Shown here: positions 9,934-20,611 of the stretch, in pieces
Numbering within the stretch: the first letter of the stretch is position 1
How the letters are laid out: each line of letters starts with the position of its first letter
Assembly (NCBI RefSeq): GCF_000003605.2
Contig: NW_003124897.1
Location: 711,242-734,596 of the forward strand
DNA: 23,355 nucleotides
Source of the DNA: Saccoglossus kowalevskii
Taxonomy: Eukaryota > Hemichordata > Enteropneusta > Harrimaniidae
Direction of reading: 5' to 3'
Program-made: the position numbers and the translations under genes
Notes under the pieces: generated by a model
What the model was told of the DNA's origin: nothing
Database searches by the model: none
The model's input: the letters and a program-made list of their open reading frames with translations, nothing else

Positions 9934-10133
9934 ATTTGTCTAACAATTTTCATGGATTATTAATCTAATCAAATATTACAAATTACTGGTCTACCAGTGT
10001 ATCTACACATATCTGGAAGTAGTACTAAAGTTTTAAACTGATATTTTTCAGTAAAATGATAATACTGCACTACATATTGCAAATAAATATTGTGATTTTA
10101 GAAAAAAAGTTTGGTTGTTTCATGGCAAAATTG

Positions 10134-10148
10134 GTTACCAAAGGCAAC
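10134..10148. promoter_or_regulatory. X-box-like (RFX) inverted site
   Basis: GTTACC-AAA-GGCAAC fits the known RFX X-box pattern GTNRCC, zero to three bases, RGYAAC. No gene start is identified beside it, so a role is unproven and chance occurrence is possible. Confidence 0.25.
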
Positions 10149-11486
10149 CGGACAAGAGTCATTTGAACCCTACTATATCTTCATATTTAATGAACTAGAC
10201 AAGAAAAAATCTACCGGTAACTTAATATTACATATTAATATAAAAGAGATTCATTTCTTGTTATTAAATATATTCTTATTGTAACATATACTGCAAAAAA
10301 AAAAAATGTAAAATTTATAAGAAAACAATAATGCTACTATAATTATCGTCATTTTGAAGAACAGGGTAATGACCTCCAATGGGAAAAAACCCCACAGAAC
10401 TGACTCATAAAGCAACCGTTTTTTCCACACCACTGTTTGCTAAGTATTTTTCCATTATATGTCCTGGGGAGACGACCTGGCTCAGTAATTTTCCCTGGCT
10501 GTACATAATCAACACAGGGAACCAGGCTACTCACAACAAAAATTACACAGTTTTAAGTAGGTTGTCATGGGAAGTTGAAAGCCATAGGACATAAGTAAGG
10601 GGCCACCCATGTTGTGGAAGATCTCAAGCCACTCTAGGGAGATGCGCAGTTTAATTTAGCTGACTAGTTTTTCAGTCCGGTTTCATGCAATTTGAACTTT
10701 TGCAAAGTTGTATATCATGACTGAATACAAAATTTGTTTTGATTGTCAACAAATAATATTAAATATATGCAGCTAGAAAAGTGATCATGATGGGCAAAAG
10801 TCTCAAATGTCTATAGCTTGGTTGTAACAACTCCATATTTTATTGAAAATATTGCTATTTCTTCAGACTCGTATAAATTTATTTTCTTCTGATAAGCTGT
10901 TACATTCTGCACAATTGCATTTATATTTATTTTTTTTAATTTTAGACCAAACAGGTGTAATTTCCTATTACCTGTCATTTTTGATAATAATTGTTAAAAA
11001 AATAACAGAAAAATTATGCATTTTTATTTTTGTGAAAGGTGACAAAAAGTTAAAGTTAAGAAGACACTTCAAATTTTTAAAATGCACAAAACTTTTCCCA
11101 TTAAATAGACTTTACATAGTTATTTGGTTCAAATACTGACTAAGAAAGCTTTATGATAAATTGTCTACATTTATTCTAATTATACATAATTTGTACATAT
11201 TTGTACTTGGAATTGTTGACCAGAAAAAATAAAGTGACCAGAAGAAGGTTCATATGAACAGAAAACAGACAAGATTCCCAAGAGAGACTACATAAATGCC
11301 GTGATGCAGGAAAACACAGTACACTAATTTGCCGACAGCATGTAACCTGAAACATAAAACATGCTGTAGGACCAATACTTTAGAAATTCAATCAAACAGA
11401 AATAATCAGATTAATTTGAAAATTTAAATTCCATCATCGGGTCAGTTCACTCCATGGCAGCATACAGCAATGACATTGCAAGAGTT

Positions 11487-12390
11487 GTATCACTAGAGGG
11501 CAACATCATTAGAGGGCAACATCAATAGAGGGCAATATCATTAGAGGGGAAATATCATTAGAGGGGAAATATCATTAGAGGGGAAATATCATTAGAGGGG
11601 AAATATCATTAGAGGGCAATATCATTAGAGGGCAACATCATTGGGGCAACAACCATAGAGGGCAACATCGATAGAGGGCAACAACCATAGAGGGCAACAT
11701 CGATAGAGGGCAACATCGATAGAGGGCAACATCGATAGAGGGCAACATCGATAGAGGGCAACATCGATAGAGGGCAACATCGATAGAGGGCAACATCGAT
11801 AGAGGGCAACATCGATAGAGGGCAACATCGATAGAGGGCAACATCGGTAGAGGCAACAACGGTGGAGGCAACATCGGTAGAGGGCAACATTGATAGAGGG
11901 CAACATCGATAGAATGGCAATATCATTAGAGGGGCAATATCTGAGGACAATATCATTAGAGGGCAACATCAATAGAGGGCAACATCAATAGAGGGCAATA
12001 TCATTAGAGGACAACATCATTAGAGGACATCATTAGAGGGCAATACCATTAGAGGACAATGTTATTAGAGGACAATATCAATACAGGACAACATCAATGG
12101 AAGGGCAATATCCTTAGAGGGGCAATATCCTTAGAGGGGCAATATCATCAGAAAAACAATATCATTAGCGAGCAACATCAATAGAGGAGAAATATTAGAC
12201 GGGGAATATCATTAGAGGGCAACATCAATGGGGACAATGTCATTAAAGGGCAATATCATTAGAAGGGTAATATCATTAGAGGGCGACATTATTAGAAGAG
12301 CAATATCATTAGAGGGGCAATATCATTAGAGGGCAATATCATTAGAAGGCAACATCAATGGGGACAAGGTCATTAAAGGGCAACACTATT
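11487..12390. repeat. 16-bp minisatellite with homogenised core and decayed flanks
   Basis: The unit CGATAGAGGGCAACAT repeats exactly about nine times from 11701 to 11844. On both sides related units (ATCATTAGAGGGCAAY, 16-17 bp, and ATTAGAGGGGAAATATC) become progressively more varied, with irregular spacing, until about 12390. The 16-bp period is one more than a multiple of three, so any open frame cycles through all three frames. That is why three parallel - strand frames at about 11609-11972 all read the same 16-residue repeat (SIDVALYRCCPLSMLP). This is not evidence of a protein. Confidence 0.93.
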
Positions 12391-13373
12391 TTTTTTTCTC
12401 ATCAATATTATAATTATAAAAGAAGATAATTACTGAAAACTATTCCTCAAAGTTTTATTGAAGATATCTTACAAGTGCAGTATAATAGCATATTCTATCA
12501 CACTATAAATATGTGACTTTCCCAAAACTGTGCAATCTTGAAGTATTATTGGAAAATCATAAACTTTCATGATCTTGTACTGAGATGTCTAAAGTATATA
12601 CACATGTGTTCAACATGAATTGTCAAGGGATATTAAAACTCCATGAAGGTTGGCCATTAAAAACTTGTACTTCAAGCTACATTTTATATGCAATTGTTTT
12701 TGAATTGCTGGTTTTGAGAACACATCAAGAATTCCAGAGATAACAGAACACGGAAACATGACTTAAAACATTTATGAAATCAGTAAAAGAGAAAAAAAAA
12801 AAACATCAGTAAGCTTTAGTAAAACAATTAGTTCTTATTGAGTAGCTTGATAAGGAAATTTAAGAGTAATCGGACCCATATGTGTACATGTAGGTTAGGA
12901 ACATTCTAACTGAATGAACTATACTGAAAATTGATTGTATTTATTATTAAAATAAATATTCATTTTGAAATTAATTTCACTTCATACAATTTAGCATCTT
13001 ATGATTATGAGAAATGAGAAAAAATTCTGCGAAAGTCGAAGAAACAAATATTATTAAAGCTAAGATATTATAAATGGTAGTAGAATTCATGACCCAGTAA
13101 GGCCCGGATTTTTCATTTTTTTTTTTACAAAGACTTGCTAAAAAGCTTTTCCATTTTTTCCATATCAACTTTTTCAAACGCATTTCTTCATTATTACCCT
13201 TGATGTTCATTGTCAAGTGAACCCCTTTTATTTCACTACAAATATGCGCACATATATAAAATTATGTAAATTTTTGTACCAGTTATGCCCCTTCACAAAA
13301 TTTTGTCTTTAAATAATTATTGTCATAAAATAAAATGAAAAGTATTTCCTAGCTGGAAAAATTAAATGTTTAC
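12391..13373. other. Non-coding stretch, nothing recognised
   Basis: AT-rich sequence with homopolymer runs. The - strand open frame at 12977-13216 is lysine-rich and lacks supporting context. No repeat or RNA gene is identified. Confidence 0.5.
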
Positions 13374-13454
13374 AGTAATTTTCAAAGAGTTCTCCCTCTG
13401 GCACACGTCGAATTACAGCTGCCCTCCCGTACATGTCCATACACTGAGACGCCC
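13374..13454 (-). CDS. Candidate internal exon, unidentified
   Basis: A GC-richer island in AT-rich surroundings. On the - strand the acceptor TTGATGTTTCAG precedes 13454. The frame that leaves two bases at the start contains CMDMYGRAAVIRRVPE and runs to a modest donor TTACT/GTAAAC at 13374. A second frame is open for most of the length too. Its entry and exit phases would match the exon-like pieces near 13.6 kb and at 9238-9287, but phase agreement alone is weak. No family is recognised. Confidence 0.2.
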
Positions 13455-15267
13455 CTGAAACATCAAGTTTACAGCAGCCACTTTGATTAGTGCTGTGATT
13501 TTATTCACTGAAAAACATCTTCTGCACACACATTACCATATTCGGCAAATGCCTTATTTATTTATCTTCTTACTACAAAATGTTAAAATGTTAGAGTTTG
13601 GAATAACTACATAATGTTTACGGACGAAAACAGCAGGAAATGATGGTCTGAAGCATAAACAAAATTCAGAAATTTGAAGTTTACATAGAATTTGCACGAA
13701 TGCCACCATCCCTGCAATATAGGTTAGCCATTCTGGGACACACAAGCAAAGTTCAGCAATTCCAGTATAAAGTCTAAATGAAATTTATACGAATGTTAAT
13801 TTGCATTCCTATCCTATCCAGGGAAAAGTTGAGCATTTTTGTAAAAATAAATGTTTAAAATCAAGTTCTTACAATTTACCTCATGGGTAAATAGTCTATA
13901 CATGTATAAAGTAATCCTATTGTTCTTGAAAGTAACAAATATTTCAAAAACAATCTGGTATCTAGAATACATGTGTTTATTTCTGTGATGGTCATGTGAC
14001 CTTTGACAACATTAGATGTTGTATAACAGAAATGATCGTCTTGCTTGGAGAAAAATTGTGAATATGCAGTGAAAATAATACTGGACCAAAACAGAAGTTA
14101 TCTGTCTTTTTTGTTTAAGTCAATGAAATGAACTAAGAATCACATTGTCATACCAGTATACTTTTTTCCCATGATGCAATGTACTAGAGAAGACTATTTG
14201 AAGTTGCATATGATTGTATCCTAAGATAACATTATTTGTTTGTTTGAATTAAAACATTGAACCAAGCTAAAGCAGTAAAACAATGAGCAAAAATATAATC
14301 ACATTCCAATTTAGGCTTCAAGCAGGGATAAAATACAATCATTTTGGTTCTAAAATACGTGTAAAACATAGTTTAAATTTAATAGTCCACGTATTTCCAT
14401 GTGACAGAACCATTAGACTGATTTCAATATGCTGTATTACGAAAACAAATTTTAATTAGAGAGACTCATTGTAATTAACAAACACCTGTTAAGTTAGGGA
14501 TGCTCATTACAATTATTAAATTTCTGTTGAGTTAGGGAGCCCCATTGTAGTTGAATGATGATCATTAGATTGAACATTTATTTAAGAATTACTAAACTTG
14601 GAAAAAAGCTCAAGAAAAATCACCTTACATGCATAGAGAAAAGTGACCACCTCATTTTCTTCAATACCTTCGAAAAGTTTGAGTAAAAACAAGCAACATT
14701 TATTGCTGTACACAAAAATGTGGAGTAAAAAAAATATGAACAAATTTGCCAAAAAATGCAGCTTGTAAACTTTAATGAACACAACACTTTATTTTGGCAT
14801 GAATCCATTTCAATTGGCCTCTGACACTTCTAAACAGCTTGTTTGGGCAAATATTTGGATTTAACTATCTAATTCACAACCCTGAAACCAGACACCTACT
14901 TACGGTGCATTAGACACCAAATAAAGCCAAGAGATCATTGCAATGGAATTCCACCATTTCTGCTGTACAGAGGAGCTACCTTAGTAACCATCCGCATCCC
15001 AAGTAACCACGGTAATAAGCTGGGTTGCATCAAAAATCCAAACAAGCACTTGTACAAGATTAATCAGTTTGGTTTTCTTTGATCAATGAGCTAATATTTA
15101 TTTTTATAAGTTTACTTGACCTAATAGAGTTCAGACTTAAGTTTTGACCACATATGTAGTCTTGGCAAATAAACACAGTAGCTTTGGAACAAGGATGCAT
15201 ACCATGCATTCAGCGCTGAAGGGGTTCACCATAACAATGCTACTGTTTGAATCCTGTATCATGGCAG
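13455..15267. other. Long stretch without a supported gene
   Basis: Mostly AT-rich. Short exon-like pieces on - near 13.60-13.75 kb (MANLYCRDGGIRANS after a TGTGTCCCAG acceptor) and at 14624-14667 (EENEVVTFLYACK before AAG/GTGATT) are too small to call. At 14985-15020 two GTAACCA blocks lie close together. No mobile element is identified. Confidence 0.35.
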
Positions 15268-15373
15268 ACTGTCAGAAACGAGATACCTTCCAATGAATGA
15301 AGATGATGAAAGGAGACCCACAAATGGCAATTCTGCTGCTGATCTAAATCTCACAGAAAATATACCACTTTGA
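15268..15373 (+). CDS. Candidate terminal exon with acidic hydrophilic tail
   Basis: The frame from about 15251 to a TGA at 15371-15373 is open. A plausible acceptor ATCATGGCAG ends at 15267, although its pyrimidine tract is poor. The peptide contains RYLPMNEDDERRPTNGNS and ends NIPL, a composition like a cytoplasmic C-terminal tail. Most codons start with a purine (GAA, GAT, AAT, GGC, GCT), which is the bias expected of coding sequence. There is no upstream partner exon and no recognised family. The opposite strand is also open over part of it. Confidence 0.25.
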
Positions 15374-15499
15374 GGTTGAACATTACAAAATTTGGGAGGG
15401 TAGAAAAACTCTACAAATTATCTCTTTTACTTAGCTTACAATTTTAAGCTATGTTTGTCTTTGCTGTCCTTTTCAAACGTTTTTTTTTTTTTTTTTTCG

Positions 15500-15601
15500 A
15501 ACTGACAACTGCATCAGGGCCGATCAGTTCCTGAAGAGTTGAAGTCACAGCCACCACAAGGCTAAAAAGCTTAGGACCATGCATATTAACTTTTATGGTG
15601 A
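15500..15601 (-). CDS. Candidate exon next to a poly(A) run, unidentified
   Basis: On the - strand an excellent acceptor, ACATACTTTTTTCTAG, precedes 15601. The frame then reads through VNMHGPKLFSLVVAVTS and LQELIGPDAVVSS with strong coding-like codon bias and a GC content clearly above its surroundings. It runs into a run of about 19 A (T run on + at about 15480-15498) that would encode lysines, followed by a short basic tail and a stop near 15444. No good donor is seen before the run, so it would be a last exon, or the run is an unstable insertion. No family is recognised. Confidence 0.25.
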
Positions 15602-15621
15602 CTAGAAAAAAGTATGTCACA

Positions 15622-16605
15622 CTAACTAAGTTACGCATCTGTTACTGTATAAATTAGCTTTAATTTAAAGGTTGACCAACGACTTGGGAACCAAAAGTAC
15701 GAGTAAAAGATGCTAGCAAAATTGGTTCACTGTGAGATCTCACAAATGTGTAAAAGATGCAAATATCTGCCACACAAAACAAATGATTTCATTTTGAACT
15801 TGAGTTTCTCTGTTTTAAAGTTCAATGTCAATATGTCTATCTTTCAGAGAGGAATATGGCATTGGGAAACCTTTACTTCATCAAAATTTAGCATTATCAA
15901 GTGTTTATAGCACATTATTAAACACAGGAATACCCAAAAAATAGTTTTGCTTTGTTAAATTCCACGAAAAGTTTTGGCACTATTATGAGGCTATGATATT
16001 TCTTTGTCCTTTGATTTCACGCATAACGGAAGATCGCACAGTGTAGGAAAAATGGTCAATTGACTATCATCATCAATCATAACTGTAATGTTAGTTTATC
16101 CACCACAGAGCTCTTTCTTCCAGACAACCTTACACCAAGACGAGAATAACCCTAAATTGAACACCATGACTTTTCTACTCTATATTTTGCCGAGACATTA
16201 AAACATTTTTATGTATATACGGCCAAATGGACATAACTTATCAATGACTACAGTTCTTGTTCGAACTATTTGAAAAAAAAAATAAATACAACAGATTTAT
16301 TTTGTGAAAAAAAAATTGACTTTGGAGTTTCAACTTATCAAATCACAAAGCAGAAATTGAAAGGTCAATGAAATTAGTCACAGATGATAAATATCATCGA
16401 TTTAGTTAAATATACTGGTAAACAACTTTAAACACAGCAAGAAACCAACCTCCCACTCGCATTTGGGAATGTTTCTCAGTAAAGCCGTGAACTTCAAGTC
16501 TTGTTTTGTATGCTTTGGGAGAAACAAAAATTAAAAGCTTATTTTAATAATTTTAAATTATGTCGCCGTTCAAACACAATAACATTGCAATTTCACTACT
16601 GATAA
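15622..16605. other. Non-coding stretch, nothing recognised
   Basis: AT-rich, with scattered A and T runs. The + frame at 15710-15910 has no codon bias or splice support. No repeat or RNA gene is seen. Confidence 0.45.
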
Positions 16606-16817
16606 TACTGTGAAATACTTTATTCTCGCTGGAATTAATTTTCGCTGAAAAGGCTTTTTGGGCGTTTTGTATGGAATTTATTTTCACTGATTTTTGATGA
16701 GTTTAATGTGAAATATAGGAAAAAAAGTATATTCGCTGGATTTTATTTTCATGGAATCATCCCTTCAGCGAAAAAAGCGAAAATAAATTCCAAGCGAAAA
16801 TAAAGTATTCTACAGTA
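16606..16817 (+). mobile_element. Fold-back MITE, copy E
   Basis: TA flanks at 16606-16607 and 16816-16817 surround ends CTGTGAAATACTTTATTCTC and GTATTCTACAG. It is full length and in the same orientation as copies A and D (GGCTTTTTGGGCGTTTTG in the left half). It keeps most TTCGCT or GCGAAAAT motifs and is very similar to copy A, so it is one of the younger copies here. Confidence 0.92.
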
Positions 16818-17053
16818 TTGCTGTTCCTTTACAATTTCACCACCAGACTTTCTTGCCCAAATTGTTGTGTTTTTTTTTTCTTATATTTTTTCAATATTTC
16901 TGGAAATGAACCCTAATTTTTGAGCCAACAGATAATATTTAGGTAAATTTTCAGCTTTTACTAAAAAATATATTTTGTCAAAAAGGATAGTACAGATTGT
17001 AAGTGGGATTATTTTTGTGATGAAAAGAGGGAACTGATGGTGAAAACGCTTAC

Positions 17054-17251
17054 TTCCTGAGTAAGGGGTATGACTTTCAATACCACTGTGATGTTTACTT
17101 TTTGAAGGTTAGCTGCTCTAATGATGACATAATGAGGATAAGCTGGGTAATCATGTTGAGATAAAAACAGAAAAAAGGCTACCATATTTGCTCTATTTGT
17201 GGCTGTGATTTGGCTCGAGGTATAGCCACTGTATACTATAGGTCGGAACAA
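17054..17251 (-). CDS. Candidate exon, unidentified; best-supported on the - strand
   Basis: A - strand frame is open from a stop just upstream of 17251 through a good donor CAGGAA/GTAAGC (17054/17053). Its 3' half is the most protein-like: NLQKVNITVVLKVIPLTQE precedes the donor, with strongly purine-first codons. An acceptor ATGATTACCCAG ends at 17143, so the exon could be only 17054-17142 (89 bp, exit phase 0). Alternatively an in-frame ATG giving MVAFFLFLSQ could make it a first exon with a short hydrophobic leader. CpG-containing sequence at 17250-17440 lies immediately upstream on this strand. No homologue is recognised, and chance cannot be excluded. Confidence 0.3.
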
Positions 17252-17740
17252 TTAACGTTTCATGTCAGGATTGACATTTATTGAACTACGAAACGAGAAA
17301 CATCGACATCGGCTTGAAACAACAAAAAATAATAATGACGCAAGAAACTCAAGTGTCACATGACACTCAGACACAAAACTCAAGTTGTGATAGATCAGTT
17401 CTAAACCAATCACTGATCGCGGTAATAACGTCATAGGTCAAATACAATGTATGATATAATAGGAATACAAATAATCCAAACTAAATATCAATGCTATTGC
17501 TGCACAGAAATAATCCAGCAAATGGAATAATAATTAGAAAACATTTTGATGTTTAATTAGACAATTCAACTTAATTTAACAAACACACTATGATTTGCAT
17601 CTCGCCCGACATTACTAGAAGCTCCAAAAGAACTGAACGTAAAACCGGCAGTTATCGGCAGTTATACTGGATTATTCAAAACGATGTTTGATCATAGACA
17701 CACGTTTTATCGTATATCGTATCATAGAACCGCATCTTCG
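17252..17740. promoter_or_regulatory. Local CpG-containing islands, possible promoter
   Basis: In DNA otherwise poor in CpG, about ten CpG fall at 17250-17440 and about a dozen at 17600-17740. The first patch includes an inverted pair GTGTCA-CA-TGACAC and, nearby, ACCAATC beside a GATCAGT/ACTGATC pair. The second includes two copies of CGGCAGTTAT in tandem. Such islands often mark unmethylated promoters or exons in invertebrates whose genomes show mosaic methylation. The assignment is inferred. Confidence 0.25.
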
Positions 17741-18919
17741 CTAGAACTGCATACAAATTGAAAACTGTATAATAAATCATTAAAATATTTTGAACGTAGA
17801 AAAGCTTGACCAATCAGTATTCACATATTCAAGCAATTGAAATGCTGGTATAATATAATAACAAATCCCATGACCCGAAAGCATCCCATAATTAACTATA
17901 GACCAGACAAATCACTCCACAGAGAGAATTATGGATGAAAATACATCATACAAATCTGTCAATGATAGACTAGCACATGTTAATATCAGCTGTTTGTCAT
18001 TTCAGGATGGTTAAAGTTACATTTCATAAATAATACACTGAGATCTAGTTATTTTATGTTTTCACAGTTGTTAGCATATTACATATGTGTGAGTAACACA
18101 AATCTCCTGTCATCAGATATTTTTCTATATGTCACACATAAAAAAAAATTGTACATCACCTTATTTTACGGTACGGTAACTTTCATTTGATCATTTTACA
18201 ACATTACTGAGTTTTTAAAAAATAAAGTGGTTTATAATAGTTATCCAATTACCAACATTTTTATCGCACTTGTCAACTTTTGGTACCAGCTACAAAGTGA
18301 TCTTTTACAGTCTTCTCCTCTTCCCATGAAATGTTGATAAAAATTGACAAACCTTTTGATCAAAAACCAAAATTAATATCTGAAACTGTCTGTATGGTTC
18401 AAAATAATGATGAAATTCAATGATAATTTTCCAAAATGTGAAAATATTTGCAGTGAATTTTTGGCAGAAAAAAAAATCTGGCATCCATATAGTGAAGCAA
18501 CATTATGAAAGAAATTCACGTAGTAATTTAAAATATGCTAATGTAACATATACTTATTAAACCGTAGGTTTTCCTGATGTTTAATTTCTTATTCTGTGAG
18601 TGATATCATATGCTTTTAATTGGTTTGAATTTGAAAACCAAGGTCATTGTTAGAAAAAACTAACAATTTGTAGACAAATTTAAATGTAATTTGCCATTTG
18701 GTAACTAGGAAAGGTTTAGCAGTGCCTAGCGAGAAACTGTTCTATACATGTATTGAGAAAATAAATTGCTTTTTTATGAATTTAACATGGCAGTTTTTAA
18801 AAGCATAACGATATTTTAGACTTGCTTATGAAAGTGACAAAAATGAAGAAATCAAAAAAGTCTGAAAATAGCAAAAATAGGAAATAATCAAAATATCATA
18901 AAAAACAAAAACAAATAAC
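17741..18919. other. AT-rich stretch, nothing recognised
   Basis: No open frame with codon bias, no mobile element and no RNA gene. An 8-bp inverted pair at 18646-18667 around six A is within chance expectation. Confidence 0.5.
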
Positions 18920-19200
18920 TTGCACGAGCCAATCAGAAACTACGCATGCAGATGACATTCGACAGAAAGAAATCGCTCACTTCGTTATTATATTTTCCAT
19001 TCACACTTTTATTGTTCAACGGTTCGTGATGTCATAGGGAGACTGTATCATTGAGTTGGCATTGAAAAGATTAGCTTACTAATTAGGCTATACACAAAAC
19101 TTAGAGAGTATATCGGCGACGGGTTCGTTATCTGCTTTGCTGGAAGGTGAGGTATGTGGTGCGTTCAATCGTGCTACACAGCAGGGCGTGCGGCATGTTT
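18920..19200 (+). promoter_or_regulatory. Putative CpG-island promoter and non-coding first exon
   Basis: About 15 CpG fall in 280 bp, while the neighbouring 120 bp has none. A full CCAAT-box consensus AGCCAATCAG lies at 18927-18936 and an AT-rich TATTATATTTT about 50 bp downstream. A donor-like CTGGAAG/GTGAGG at 19146/19147 would end a + strand first exon without a usable ATG. The combination suggests a gene start reading rightward, possibly towards the candidate exon at 20509-20611. All parts are motif-level evidence. Confidence 0.3.
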
Positions 19201-20110
19201 ATGAGAATACTAACAAGAACCCAAATTTTGAAAGAGACACAAGATAAGTCTGCATTTTCATAAACATAGCACAAGCTATTATTTTTTATTTTCTAATAAA
19301 CAATAAGGATAAGCCCAGTGACATTTCAGTAATCGCAAAAAGATCAAATATTATTAAACACGGCGGTCACCACGTCATTGTGAATGTATAACATATAAAC
19401 ATGTAATAAAAAGTTTTGACAGAAGGAGAAAACAGAGTGTAGGAATTATCATTCAATTATTCTGACTCAGCTACGCTAGATGTACGTTTTATCAAATCCT
19501 ACCCAAATTGGTCACTAAAGAAAGTTTGACTTTACTTCTGAAAGTAATTCAATTTTCAATTACAGCTAGTGTACATACCACTACCAGATACATACCATAC
19601 ACTGCACCAATAAGACAATAGTAATCTAAACAATTGTAACCTTTTTAATTCTTACACAATGTCACTGAACGTCACAATCAATTGGTCAAGCTGAGTGTCA
19701 ATGAGAAAGTTAAATAGACATGAACCATTGGGAACAATTTGAGAACCAGCATAATGATACAGTAACTATGGCAACACTGAAGGATTGTACAAAGTTACAA
19801 CCAACAATATTCATGTGATTTACCAGGGGGATACTGGCACTCTAATTTGGCCATTTTCGGAAAAACAAAATTGGGGTGCATTTAGGGTAGCTATCATATG
19901 AGTGAATACTTATTTAATTTGAATTTCCACTAAGAGAACAATTACTCGAACTACAGCAAGATTAGATGAATATTTTATAAAAAAGATGTATATAAGCCAA
20001 CATCGCATGTAAATGTACACCAATTTTGATTACCAGTAATCACTTTCAGGGAGGAGGTTTCCTCAATACTATGGGCAAGTTACATCCTCAAAAAATCTGA
20101 ATTATTTTGC
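19201..20110. other. Non-coding stretch, nothing firm
   Basis: Mostly AT-rich with a few CpG at 19320-19490. An acceptor-like AATCACTTTCAG near 20050 is followed by a short open frame (GGGFLNTMGKLHPQKI) to a stop, which is too short to call. Confidence 0.4.
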
Positions 20111-20250
20111 CCCTTTATGATCAACATGATATATTGAGCTGCAGGAAGTTCCCCTCCCTACAATCCCTGCATTGGTTTGTCCCTTAAGAATCAAGAGGAA
20201 GCTCATTTCCTATCTACAGCTGCATTGGTTTTCCCTCAATGATCACATCA
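20111..20250. repeat. Degenerate three-part tandem repeat
   Basis: Related blocks CCCTTTATGATCA (about 20111), CCCTTAAGAATCA (about 20181) and CCCTCAATGATCA (about 20233) recur. The last two are each preceded by CTGCATTGGTTT (20167 and 20220, 53 bp apart). Units are uneven in length, which suggests an old duplicated segment. Confidence 0.5.
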
Positions 20251-20508
20251 CTGATTCTGATTATAGAAGATTTACACTGACAAAAAGGAAAATCTTTGTG
20301 AAGACACCGCTTGGTTAGGAATTGCAAAAAAGACATGCGACAAACTAACAACTGCTAAAGTGGTGTAAACGATGGGAATGATATTCTGAAAGCCCCAACA
20401 AAAGACGCCAACAAAGAAAGCGTTCATCCTTGATGGCTTAGGCCATAATCGGTATATCACAGCAATGAGCTATTATTGATAGGTGTCCAAGAGGTGGTGT
20501 TTTCCCAG

Positions 20509-20611
20509 GGTGGCGACTGGCACGCTGGTGGCCATCAACAAAGTGGCGCCTAACCAAGTAACAGTTTCTGATTTCTTCAATGGTCTCGGGAGAGGAAGCA
20601 AACATGTTTAA
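20509..20611 (+). CDS. Candidate terminal exon, unidentified
   Basis: A good acceptor, GGTGGTGTTTTCCCAG, ends at 20508. The frame from 20510 reads VATGTLVAINKVAPNQ and ends GRGSKHV before a TAA at 20609-20611. About three quarters of its codons start with a purine, and the piece is GC- and CpG-richer than its surroundings. The exactly antiparallel - frame is also open (it includes SPETIEEIRNCYLVRR and runs on to about 20436), as expected when a sequence has RNY-type codons. The + strand has the stronger first-base bias and the acceptor. No family is recognised. Confidence 0.27.

Larger units (their letters stand above)
9198..11486. other. Long non-coding stretch with a few small signals
   Basis: AT-rich, with no gene called. 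It contains the hairpin at 9907-9933 and an X-box-like site at 10134-10148. A 50-bp exon-like piece on - at 9238-9287 has acceptor TACTTTTCAG, donor TCT/GTAAGT and an open frame (PLIANVNFCHTCICGS), but is too short to call. Open frames at 10251-10594 and 10843-11139 are lysine-, phenylalanine- and leucine-rich as expected of random AT-rich DNA. Confidence 0.45.

Noticed and set aside
11609-11972. Three long - strand open frames encoding a 16-residue repeat (SIDVALYRCCPLSMLP)
   Set aside because: They arise because a 16-bp tandem unit without stops is open in all three frames. There is no start context, splice support or unique sequence.
17252-17434. 60-codon - strand open frame
   Set aside because: It contains a hydrophobic run, but its codon composition is not coding-like and no donor or acceptor joins it to the next candidate. 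The span fits better as an upstream CpG-containing region.
18646-18667. 8-bp inverted repeat around six A
   Set aside because: Short AT-rich inverted pairs like this are expected by chance; there is no T run or gene end nearby.
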